Assembly (NCBI RefSeq): GCF_014138435.1 | Contig: NZ_JACJIM010000006.1 | Span: forward strand, 310,001 to 374,000 | Source: Methylobacterium fujisawaense | Lineage (GTDB): Bacteria; Pseudomonadota; Alphaproteobacteria; Rhizobiales; Beijerinckiaceae | Direction of reading: 5' to 3' | DNA: 64,000 nucleotides | In this document: positions 26,288 to 33,895 of the stretch, one piece after another | How positions within the stretch are numbered: position 1 is the stretch's first letter | How the letters are laid out: each line of letters begins with the position of its first letter | Notes under the pieces: generated by a model | What the model was told of the DNA's origin: nothing | The model's database searches: none | The model's input: the letters and a program-made list of their open reading frames with translations, nothing else | Position numbers and translations under genes: made by a program

Positions 26288-26863
26288 TCAGGGGGCGCGG
26301 CAGTCCATCGCGGCCGTCGCCTCGATCACGCTGAGGGCCCTGCGCCGGACTTCCAGCGTCACCTTCGGGCTGTCCGAGACGATGGAGGCCTCCCGTTTCA
26401 GCGTCGCGTCGCAGGCGCATGAACTGTACCCGGCCGTGTCATAGCAGGCATCGTGGCGCATGCATGCGGCGTCCAGGTCGTCGGTCGGCGGCAACCCCTC
26501 GCCGCGCTGCCCCTTCCCGCAATAGTTGCCGTGAAACAGTTCCTTGCCGGCAATGACTTGGCCAAGCTCGCCCTTGGGCGGGGCCGGCGCCTCGGCGCGG
26601 CCGCCCGGGTTCAGGTCGTTGGCCGGGCCGCCGGCCTTGGATCCGGACGAGCGGAGCGTCTTCGGGATATCGGACCGTTCGTCGGGCTCGTTCAGCGCCC
26701 CGCCGGCCCGCCCGTTCGGATCGGAGACATCCGGAAGGGGCGGGGGCGGCCCGGGGCGAGGCTCCCCGTCTTCGGCGGATGGAGGCGCCACAGGCGCCTG
26801 CGCGAGCGCACCCTGAGAGGTCAGGACGACAACCGCGAGGACAATCGCACGGACGAGGGTCAT
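26288..26863 (-). CDS. Secreted phospholipase A2-like protein
   Basis: A 191-residue exported protein. After a signal peptide (cleavage near ALAQ) and a ~85-residue Pro/Gly-rich linker, the C-terminal part resembles a prokaryotic phospholipase A2. There is a calcium-loop-like NYCGKGQRG (residues 113-121) and the catalytic helix CMRHDACYD with the His137-Asp138 pair. Six cysteines (115, 134, 140, 149, 151, 188) could form disulfides. Such enzymes release the sn-2 fatty acid of phospholipids in a Ca-dependent way. Activity is inferred from motifs. It stands alone. Confidence 0.8.
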   Translation of the reverse strand: MTLVRAIVLAVVVLTSQGALAQAPVAPPSAEDGEPRPGPPPPLPDVSDPNGRAGGALNEPDERSDIPKTLRSSGSKAGGPANDLNPGGRAEAPAPPKGELGQVIAGKELFHGNYCGKGQRGEGLPPTDDLDAACMRHDACYDTAGYSSCACDATLKREASIVSDSPKVTLEVRRRALSVIEATAAMDCRAP

Positions 26864-26966
26864 GACCGGTCCCGATGGCTACGGCGCAGGCGCGCGCAAG
26901 GTGTCTCGGCCCAAGCGGGGTGCGGTCTGCCCGGGCCGGCGAGGCGAGGATATGCCCGCGACGGAT

Positions 26967-27218
26967 CTAGTAGCGGTCGTCGCGGTACCCGCGGTAGCGA
27001 CGCTCCTCGAAGACGCGCGCATCCCTGCGGCCGTAGCCGCCCATGTCGCGATGGCGGCGATACCCGTGCGCGGGCGCCCATGCAGGCGGGCCGCCGGGGC
27101 GGAAGCCGCGTTCCCCACGGGCCCAGGGCGGATCGGCCAGGGCGGCGGACGAGGTCCCGAGAACGCCTCCCGCCAAGGTCAGTGCGCCGAGCAGGAACAA
27201 CGTTGGCGTGCGAAACAT
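26967..27218 (-). CDS. Small exported Arg/Gly/Tyr-rich protein
   Basis: An 83-residue protein with a signal peptide (MFRTPTLFLLGALTLAGGVLG, then SSAALA) and a mature part rich in Arg, Gly, Tyr and Pro, ending in repeats of YRGYRDDRY character. No known domain. GGGAGG lies in a good position before the ATG. Such short basic periplasmic proteins are frequent in Methylobacterium. Confidence 0.65.
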   Translation of the reverse strand: MFRTPTLFLLGALTLAGGVLGTSSAALADPPWARGERGFRPGGPPAWAPAHGYRRHRDMGGYGRRDARVFEERRYRGYRDDRY

Positions 27219-27458
27219 GGAGCCTCCCTCGCAGCGGGATTGGTCCCGGTGCGGCTCAGATACGGCGCTCGGGGCAAATCCGTTCCACGCGCCGCGCAGC
27301 ACCATGGGCTCATGCGACGACTGAGATGCGCCGTTTGAGCCGGCCAGACGTGCGACAGATCGGCAGGAACAACCTAAAAGAATTTCTTCAGTATTAAGGT
27401 CGGCGATATCTCCGGTCTTCGAACATCGGGCGATACTTTCGAGACATCGAATTTTTCT

Positions 27459-27484
27459 GGAACGGTCGCGGCCACCCTGCCGTT
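27459..27484 (+). promoter_or_regulatory. Candidate EcfG general-stress promoter
   Basis: GGAAC, 17 bases, then CGTT, 28 bases upstream of the ATG at 27512. This is the alphaproteobacterial general stress consensus, at a suitable distance for a leader of about 20 bases. Confidence 0.65.
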
Positions 27485-27511
27485 TAGGGGCTCCAACACA
27501 GGAGACGCTCA

Positions 27512-27772
27512 ATGCGAAGCTTCCCGATCATCATTCTCGCCACTCTCGCTCTCGGCGGCAGCGCCATGGCCGCCGAGCAGGGGGCTTCGTCCAAGGCGCC
27601 TGGCCACGAGATGCAGGACCGCGGAAGCCGGGCGGGGAGCCCCGGCGCATCCGGCTATGCTCCCGGACACGAGATGAAGTCCGGCGGGATGGAATCGACC
27701 GGTTCGACCACGCGGACCGGCGGCACGGCCACCGGTACGTCCGGCACCGGTTCGACCGGAACCCACCGCTGA
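27512..27772 (+). CDS. Small exported Gly/Ser/Thr-rich protein
   Basis: An 86-residue protein with a signal peptide (MRSFPIIILATLALGGSAMA) and a low-complexity mature part. It carries two copies of APGHEM (about residues 29 and 50) and a Thr/Gly/Ser tail. It has no known domain. AGGAGA precedes the ATG, and a stress-type promoter lies just upstream, so it is probably a stress-induced periplasmic protein. Confidence 0.75.
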   Translation: MRSFPIIILATLALGGSAMAAEQGASSKAPGHEMQDRGSRAGSPGASGYAPGHEMKSGGMESTGSTTRTGGTATGTSGTGSTGTHR

Positions 27773-28029
27773 CGCACCTGCTGCGCCCCTTCCGGCCCTG
27801 TCGGCCGGTCGGGGCGCAGTTCCGCGGGCGGTCGGAATCTCCAGCGCGGTCATCGTCGCCCTTGCACCGCGCCGGGCCACAGATCCGCTGAGGGCCCCGT
27901 CCGGAACGCCCGCCGGGGCACCGTCCGGCGCCGGCTGTCCGGGCCAACGCCGACGGGCCCGCCGGCGTGCAACCGCTTTCGACCCATTCGACTTACCGAC
28001 CGGATTCATCGAGCCGAAGGGGCATCGCC

Positions 28030-28281
28030 ATGCCGATACGTTTGGTCACGACCGTTCTGTTTCTGTCCACCGCGGCAACCTCCGTCTGGGCCGCGCCGAT
28101 GTCCGCCGACGAGAAGGCGGCGTTCCAGCAGCAATGCATGGGCGACTTCACGACCTTCTGCGGCGACCTGACCCCGGAGGATGGTCCCGGAACGCAGGCC
28201 TGCTTCGAGAAGAACATGGCGAAGCTCTCCACCGGCTGTCGGGAGGCCATACAGAGCTTCAAGCAGGCGAAGCGCGGCTGA
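28030..28281 (+). CDS. Exported cysteine-rich repeat protein
   Basis: An 83-residue protein: signal peptide (ending SVWAAP), then one unit resembling the GLG1/Cys-rich FGFR-type repeat, with Cys in QQQCMGDFTTFCGD, TQACFEKN and STGCREAI. Four cysteines probably make two disulfides. Bacterial versions are small periplasmic proteins of unknown role. AAGGGG precedes the ATG at 28030. Confidence 0.75.
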   Translation: MPIRLVTTVLFLSTAATSVWAAPMSADEKAAFQQQCMGDFTTFCGDLTPEDGPGTQACFEKNMAKLSTGCREAIQSFKQAKRG

Positions 28282-28592
28282 GCCGTCGGCCGCTCAGCCC
28301 GAGCGGGCACGCCCGGCGCTGCCGGGACAGGCGCGCAGCCGAAACCGTCGGGGCTTTGGAGGGGGGCTTTGGAGGGATGACCCGCCGGGTGTGACCCGGG
28401 TCCTGCCGATCTCCTCGCGCCGGCGGGGTCGGCCGTTCCATCTGGCTCGGGCCCGGCGGAAACGCCCGGCCCGAGCGGGCCTCCCCGCGCCACAGCCGCC
28501 TCGGCGCATCGCCACCTCTGGCACGAGCGCGCCCTGCGTCGCATACTTCCCGGCAGCGGCAGATCCACACCCGCCGAGAAAGGCTGACGCCG
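28282..28592. other. Gap, nothing recognised
   Basis: 311 bases between the cysteine-rich protein and the VIT-family gene. I see no gene, repeat or regulatory site that stands out. Confidence 0.4.
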
Positions 28593-29288
28593 ATGCGCGC
28601 GCGCCATGCGGAAAGCCACCTGATCGAGCGCATCGGCTGGTTGCGTGCCGCGGTGCTGGGCGCCAACGATGGGCTCGTATCCACGGCTAGTCTGATCGTC
28701 GGCGTGGCGGCCTCCGCCGCCGCCGCCAGCGATATCCTGGTCGCCGGTACGGCGGGCCTCGTCGCCGGCGCGATGTCGATGGCGGCCGGTGAGTACGTCT
28801 CGGTGAGCTCCCAATCCGATACGGAGCGGGCCGACCTCGCGCGCGAGCGGCGCGAGCTCGAACAGGACCCGGCGGCCGAGCGGGAGGAGCTTGCGGGGAT
28901 CTACGTCTCGCGCGGCCTCGACCACGATCTCGCGCTGAAGGTCGCGGAGCAGCTGATGGCGCGGGACGCCCTCGGCGCCCATGCCAGGGACGAACTCGGC
29001 ATCTCCACGTTCACCACGGCGCGCCCGATCCAGGCTGCGCTGACCTCGGCGGCGACGTTCTCCGCAGGCGCGGCCATGCCCCTTCTCGTGGCCGCGGTCT
29101 CTCCGGCCGACTATCTCGTCGTCTCGGTGTCCGCAGCTTCGCTGACGTTCCTCGCTGTGCTCGGGGCGTTGGGCGCGAAGGTGGGCGGCGCAGCGATCCC
29201 GCGGGCGACCGCGCGGGTTGCGTTCTGGGGGGCCCTGGCGATGGCGGTCACCGCGGGGATCGGGCATCTCGTCGGCAAGGTTGTGTGA
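28593..29288 (+). CDS. VIT1/CCC1-family iron/manganese transporter
   Basis: A 231-residue membrane protein. The family hallmark is at the start: LRAAVLGANDGLVSTASLIVG and AGAMSMAAGEYVSVSSQSDTE, followed by a cytoplasmic helical domain (about residues 75-140) and three C-terminal membrane segments. VIT/CCC1 proteins move Fe(II) or Mn(II) out of the cytosol. Cation choice cannot be read from sequence. The ATG at 28593 has a weak upstream AAAGG. Confidence 0.93.
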   Translation: MRARHAESHLIERIGWLRAAVLGANDGLVSTASLIVGVAASAAAASDILVAGTAGLVAGAMSMAAGEYVSVSSQSDTERADLARERRELEQDPAAEREELAGIYVSRGLDHDLALKVAEQLMARDALGAHARDELGISTFTTARPIQAALTSAATFSAGAAMPLLVAAVSPADYLVVSVSAASLTFLAVLGALGAKVGGAAIPRATARVAFWGALAMAVTAGIGHLVGKVV

Positions 29289-29378
29289 CCGCTCGGCCGG
29301 AGACACGGCGGAGGCGCAAGCCAAGGATCACGGAGCGCTGGGCGGCATTGCTGTTGCGCACGTTACGCAGCGTCGGGC

Positions 29379-29585
29379 TCAGCGCGAGCCGATCTGCCCG
29401 ACAACACGGTCAATCTCATCGATGACGCTCACCAGGAGTTTCGCCTGCTTGTCCAGATCGGCGACTGCCGGGCGGCCCGGCGTGTCCGTCGTCCACCAAC
29501 GACCGTTATCGATGACGTCGACCAGCCGGCCGAGGCGGGCGTGCTCACGTTTCAGGGTGTCGATAAACTCCTTGCCGCTCTGCAT
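29379..29585 (-). CDS. Small hypothetical cytoplasmic protein
   Basis: A 68-residue, probably all-helical protein (KEFIDTLKREHARLGRLVDV ... LDKQAKLLVSVIDEIDRVVG). No family recognised. A very strong GGGAGGGG precedes the ATG at 29585, which supports expression. It converges on the VIT gene. Confidence 0.6.
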   Translation of the reverse strand: MQSGKEFIDTLKREHARLGRLVDVIDNGRWWTTDTPGRPAVADLDKQAKLLVSVIDEIDRVVGQIGSR

Positions 29586-30403
29586 GGACCCCTCCCTCTT
29601 GGACGGCCGAGCCGAGACTTGCCCCCGGAGCGGACCGCTTGAACGTGCGCAATCCCTCGTGTCGGCAAGGGAAGCGGCGATGGCCAGGGCCTTGATCCAT
29701 TTCGGTTTGTTGAGACGGATACTGGCAAATAGCGACGTCCGACGCGACGATGACGTCGCGGCACATGGCATCCGGGCAACTGCCGCCGCGTCGGTCGTGC
29801 ACCGGAGACGACCGCGACGGCGCGCGCCGAGGCTTCGCGCTGGGCAGAGGTGACTCTGGCGGTGTCGGGTTCAGGCCGTGCGGGTGCCGCGGTGGTCGCA
29901 GTCATGATGAGCCTACCTGTTCGCGCTCCAGCGACCGGCCGATCGAAGTCGAACTCGCATACAAGGTCAGCCTCGCGTCGTTGAGCCAGATCAACGCCAA
30001 GCCGCTGTTCCCGAGTCCGTTGCGAAGGCGCGGATTGCTGCCGGCACGGTGGACACCACACTCAGCGGGTTCGGGCCGGTTCTCGAACTCCACCGGGCCT
30101 GCGGGAGCCGAGCGTCGCGTGCCGCCCGGCCGCTTTGTCGAAGCGCGGGGGGCGGAGCGGCAGCAGCGGAGCGGGTCTGCCCCTGCGCCGGATCGCCAGG
30201 ACGGGCGCATCCGCCACGACGCGTGCCGTCATGCGCGCCTGCACCGCCGGTCTCGCCATCACACCCCAACCGGGTATCGGTGACACCCCCAGCGGGCCCC
30301 GCGAGGGACTTCGATGGCCGGGGCGCATCCGGCGCTCAGGACTCGGAGATGCCGACGGAATGGCATGCCTCAGATCGAACGCCGATCCTGAGGTCCTGAG
30401 CGG
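29586..30403. other. Large unexplained region, possibly decayed genes
   Basis: More than 800 bases without a gene I can support. Short stretches look protein-like (on the minus strand around 29700-29900 and 29950-30060) but change frame and lack start signals, suggesting degraded coding sequence. A TTGA-N6-TCAA dyad lies at 29981-29994. Confidence 0.4.
29981..29994. promoter_or_regulatory. Weaker FNR/FixK-type dyad
   Basis: TTGA-GCCAGA-TCAA. It fits the core TTGA-N6-TCAA but only one of the two flanking bases of the full TTGAT-N4-ATCAA. No gene start is close on either side, so it may be incidental. Confidence 0.3.
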
Positions 30404-30417
30404 TTGATCAACATCAA
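30404..30417. promoter_or_regulatory. FNR/FixK-type box upstream of the EF-hand gene
   Basis: A perfect TTGAT-CAAC-ATCAA. It is the target of CRP/FNR-family regulators such as FNR, FixK, Dnr and NnrR. It lies 109 bases before the EF-hand gene start, leaving room for a promoter and a leader of roughly 70 bases. Confidence 0.65.
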
Positions 30418-30525
30418 TGTGTGACCCCTCGGGGCAGGTAACCTGAATTCGGTTGCGCCCACGGCCGACCGCATCGCTGGCGACATTGCGCGTGACGAGG
30501 GACATCTCTCGCTGGGGAGGGTTTC

Positions 30526-30927
30526 ATGACGCTGGCGACACTGGTGCAGGTGACGGCCCTCACCACACTCCTCGCGGCCGGCTCGCTGTCCAGCGCAGGT
30601 GCTCAGACATCAACGGGCCCGGAGAACACGCCGGACCCAGCCTCCCCGCCCAATCGACCCAGAATGATGGGGCGGGGCATGATGAGCGGCATGGGAGGGC
30701 TGGGCCATGGCGGCATGTGTGGCATGATGGACCACATGATGGACGGGATGATGGCCGGCGGCCTCCGAATGCGGATGATGTTCGCGATTGCGGATACGGA
30801 CGGGGACGGTTCTCTCTCGTTCGACGAAGTGACGGCTATCCATAAGCGTCTCTTCAACGCGGTCGACGCCAACAAGGATGGAAAGGTGACCTCCGAGGAG
30901 CTTCGGAAATTCTTCTCGGATCGGTAG
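30526..30927 (+). CDS. Exported EF-hand protein with Met/Gly-rich linker
   Basis: A 133-residue protein. A signal peptide (cleavage near SSAGAQ) is followed by a Met/Gly/His-rich stretch (MMGRGMMSGMGGLGHGGM..., residues ~47-80) and two EF-hands: DTDGDGSLSFDE and DANKDGKVTSEE, both with complete calcium ligand patterns. The Met-rich part could bind Cu(I). Good GGGAGGG before the ATG. Calcium-binding EF-hand proteins of this type are common in methylotroph periplasms. The upstream FNR-type box suggests low-oxygen or redox control. Confidence 0.85.
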   Translation: MTLATLVQVTALTTLLAAGSLSSAGAQTSTGPENTPDPASPPNRPRMMGRGMMSGMGGLGHGGMCGMMDHMMDGMMAGGLRMRMMFAIADTDGDGSLSFDEVTAIHKRLFNAVDANKDGKVTSEELRKFFSDR

Positions 30928-31317
30928 TCGACGCTCACAGCAAGCCGCAGAGACCGGGCGGGACCAGCCCGCGCAGCCGCCACCTCGTCCTCCGCCCAGC
31001 CCGGCCTTGGGCCGGCGATGAGGCGGGTCGGCGATCCCATGAGGCATGAGCGTGCCGGCGCACCCGGCGCCTTCCACGGGCGAAGGGTCGGGGTGCGGGC
31101 GCGCGATGAGGTGCGGATCGGAGGCCGACCGCAGATGGGGCGCCGCCGCCATGGCCACGCCGTTCGGCGAGCCCGGCGCCACCCGTGTGACCGGCACCCG
31201 GCCTTGGCCGCGCCGGCCGGCGGGTCGATCCGCCGTCCCGGTGACCCCGCCTCGAACAGGGCCTCCGGGACCACGCGCGGGACCACGCGCGCGTGGGAAG
31301 CCGCCCATGACACAGAT
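30928..31317. other. Gap before a truncated adaptor gene
   Basis: 390 bases with no convincing gene; only GC-driven open frames. Several short direct repeats occur near 31270 (ccacgcgcgggaccacgcgcg). Confidence 0.35.
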
Positions 31318-31560
31318 ATGCTCAAGCATCTCCTCATCGTGCCGGTGGCCGTCGTCGGCGGCTTCCTCGTCGCGACGGGGTGGCCCGCCGCCCCCGACGC
31401 GCTGCGGGCCCTGCTGACCGGTGCGCGGCACCTGCCCAGGATCGCGGGCCCGGGGGGGACGCCGGCGGCTGTTCCAGAGCCGGAACGGGCCAGGCGCGTT
31501 CGCCTCACGGACGATCAGGTCGCCAAGGCCAGGATCCGCCCCAGACGGCCTTCCGGTCCT
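31318..31560 (+). pseudogene. Truncated 5' remnant of an RND/CzcB-type adaptor gene
   Basis: Starting from the ATG at 31318 the translation reads like the N-terminus of heavy-metal RND adaptors: a membrane anchor (MLKHLLIVPVAVVGGFLVAT), a variable Pro/Gly segment, then ERARRVRLTDDQVAKARI, which matches the usual start of the CzcB/CusB mature domain. After about 80 residues the similarity ends and the frame runs into the 3' end of the opposite-strand ftsH gene. So the gene is cut short, probably by a past rearrangement at the ftsH boundary. Identification rests on about 80 residues and is tentative. Confidence 0.5.
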
Positions 31561-31595
31561 GCCGGCTGCGCCGTCGGCCCGGATGGCCGCCGGCT

Positions 31596-33494
31596 TCATC
31601 GGTCGGTGCCCTGCTTCGCATCGACCGGCAGCCGGACGACCGGCGCGCGCCGCCGCTCGGGCTCGGGAGACGGGCCTCGTTCCAGGCCCGGCCTGAGCGC
31701 GGGAAACTCCGCCGCCGTCACCGTTTCCACGTCGAGGAGGAGCGCGGCCCCGCCCTCCAGATCCTGCCGCCGCCGTCTCAGGATCTCTGTCGCCGTTTCG
31801 AATGCCCCCGCCACGATGTCCCGACCGGCAACGTCGATCTCGCGAGCCGTCAGGTCGGACGCGTTCGGCCGGTCGCTGCCGATCTCGGACAGGAACGGGT
31901 TCGCGGGTGGCAGATAGGTGCGCTGGCCGACCTCCGGCGTCATTCCGTGCCGGGTCACCATCTCCAGCGCGATCTGGGTCGCGCGCTGCAGGTCGTCCGC
32001 GGCACCGGTCGAGACATCCCCGTCGAAGACCAGCGCCTCGGCCGCACGGCCGCCGAGCAGGACCGCGATCCGGTTCCGCAGCGCGCTCGCGGTGATCAGG
32101 AACCTGTCCTCGGTGGGACGCTGGATCGTGTAGCCGAGCGCCCCGACGCCGCGCGGGATGATCGAGACCTTCAGGACCGGATCGACACCCGGCAGGCTCG
32201 CGGCAACGAGGGCGTGTCCCATCTCGTGGAACGCCACGCGCCTGCGCTCCTCCGGCCCAAGCACGCGGCTGCGCTTCTCAAGCCCGGCCACGATCCGCTC
32301 CATGGCGGCCGTGAAGTCGGCATAGGTGACGTCCGCGCCGCCGCGCCGGGTCGCCACGATGGCGGCCTCGTTGACGAGATTGGCGAGGTCGGCGCCGGTG
32401 AATCCGGGCGTGATGCCCGCCACCTCGTCCAGGTCGAGCTCCCCGGCGAGCCGGACCTTGCCGACATGCACCTTCAGGATCTCGACACGGCCCTTCCGGT
32501 CGGGGCGGTCGACGAGCACCTGCCGGTCGAAACGGCCGGGCCGGAGGAGCGCCGGATCCAGGACCTCCGGCCGGTTCGTCGCAGCGAGAAGGATCACGCC
32601 GGTGGTCGGGTCGAACCCGTCGAGTTCCGCGAGGAGCTGGTTGACGGTCTGCTCGCGCTCGTCGTGGCCCCCCAGGATCTGCGTGCCGCTGCGGCTGCGG
32701 CCGAGGGAGTCCAGTTCGTCGATGAAGATGATGGCAGGCGCGGCCTCGCGGGCCTGCTCGAACAGGTCTCGTACCCGGGCGGCGCCGACGCCGACGAACA
32801 TCTCGATGAATTCGGCCCCCGAGATCGAGAAGAACGGCACGCCGGCCTCGCCGGCGACGGCGCGCGCGAGCAGCGTCTTGCCGGTGCCCGGCGGCCCGAC
32901 GAGCAGGATGCCCTTCGGTGACCGCGCCCCGAGCCGCCCGAAGGACTTGGGATCCTTGAGGAAGGCGACCGTCTCCTGCAATTCGGCCTTGGCCTCGTCG
33001 ACGCCGGCCACTTCCTTGAACGTCACCTTCGTGTCGGTCTCGACATAGACCTTGGCCTTCGATTTGCCGATGGCCATGAGGCCGCCGAGGCCGCTCCGCC
33101 CGGACACGCGGCTGAAGAGGGCGCGCCACAGAAAATAGACGGCGAAGGCAGGCAGGATCCAGGAGAGGAGGCCCGTCATGAAGCCCGTGGATGGGGCTCC
33201 CTTGACCACCACGCCCTTGGCCGAAAGCCTGTCGGCGAGGGCTGGATCGACGCGCGTCGCCACCACGTACCGGTGGCCGTTGTCCGCCGGCTCCTTCAGC
33301 GTGGCCGCAATCCGGTCGGTGCCGACGGTCGCCTCGGCAATCTTTCCCTGGGCGACCAATTGCTCGAACTGACTGTAGGGGATCGCGTCCGTCTGGCTGA
33401 AGCCGACCCAGAGATCGTGGACGAGCAGGACGCCGAAGGAAGCCGCCGCCACGGACCAGAGCGCCCAGCTCAACTTGCGCTGACTCGGGTCCAT
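31596..33494 (-). CDS. ftsH: FtsH-type AAA+ membrane zinc protease (accessory copy)
   Basis: A 632-residue ATP-dependent membrane protease. Two membrane helices (about 9-29 and 106-127) flank a periplasmic domain. Then come Walker A GPPGTGKT (200-207), Walker B IIFIDEL (255-261), the second region of homology ATNRPEVLDPALLRPGRFDR, and the zinc site HEMGH (423-427; His423, His427, catalytic Glu424). The Met in HEMGH in place of the usual Ala, and the setting, suggest an accessory FtsH, not the housekeeping one. GGGAGG precedes the ATG at 33494. Neighbours suggest stress or low-oxygen use. Confidence 0.92.
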   Translation of the reverse strand: MDPSQRKLSWALWSVAAASFGVLLVHDLWVGFSQTDAIPYSQFEQLVAQGKIAEATVGTDRIAATLKEPADNGHRYVVATRVDPALADRLSAKGVVVKGAPSTGFMTGLLSWILPAFAVYFLWRALFSRVSGRSGLGGLMAIGKSKAKVYVETDTKVTFKEVAGVDEAKAELQETVAFLKDPKSFGRLGARSPKGILLVGPPGTGKTLLARAVAGEAGVPFFSISGAEFIEMFVGVGAARVRDLFEQAREAAPAIIFIDELDSLGRSRSGTQILGGHDEREQTVNQLLAELDGFDPTTGVILLAATNRPEVLDPALLRPGRFDRQVLVDRPDRKGRVEILKVHVGKVRLAGELDLDEVAGITPGFTGADLANLVNEAAIVATRRGGADVTYADFTAAMERIVAGLEKRSRVLGPEERRRVAFHEMGHALVAASLPGVDPVLKVSIIPRGVGALGYTIQRPTEDRFLITASALRNRIAVLLGGRAAEALVFDGDVSTGAADDLQRATQIALEMVTRHGMTPEVGQRTYLPPANPFLSEIGSDRPNASDLTAREIDVAGRDIVAGAFETATEILRRRRQDLEGGAALLLDVETVTAAEFPALRPGLERGPSPEPERRRAPVVRLPVDAKQGTDR

Positions 33495-33895
33495 GAGCGC
33501 CTCCCACGTCGCCTCGGGAAGTGCGCCGTTCGGCCGCTCGTCGCTTTGCGCCAGCTCAAATGTCTCGGCCCGTCTGCAACCGCGGCGCGGGGTGGCGACA
33601 TCCGTCGGTCGAGCGGGCTGAACGCGCAGCCTGTTCGGAGCCGCGGTCGAACGCGGCTCCGCATGACGCCGCAGCGAACCTCCGGTCGCCCCATGCGGAC
33701 CGGCATGGGGGGCGGCTGCCGCCTGTGACGGGCGACCGTGCTTTGCTGGCCGGATCGGCGCCGAACCCATCGCCGATCAACATCCCGGGGATGGCCCCTC
33801 GGCGTGCGTCGCGGCGGGGATCGCTTACGGATGGGAGAGGGCGGGCGGTCCCGGTCCCGCAACCGAGATCCGCCGCCCGCTCCAGGACGACGGTC
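33495..33895. other. Gap, probable promoter region of ftsH
   Basis: 401 bases between the ftsH start and the end of the GH65 gene. Frames are open for long runs but have no protein-like content. No clear operator or terminator seen. Confidence 0.4.
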
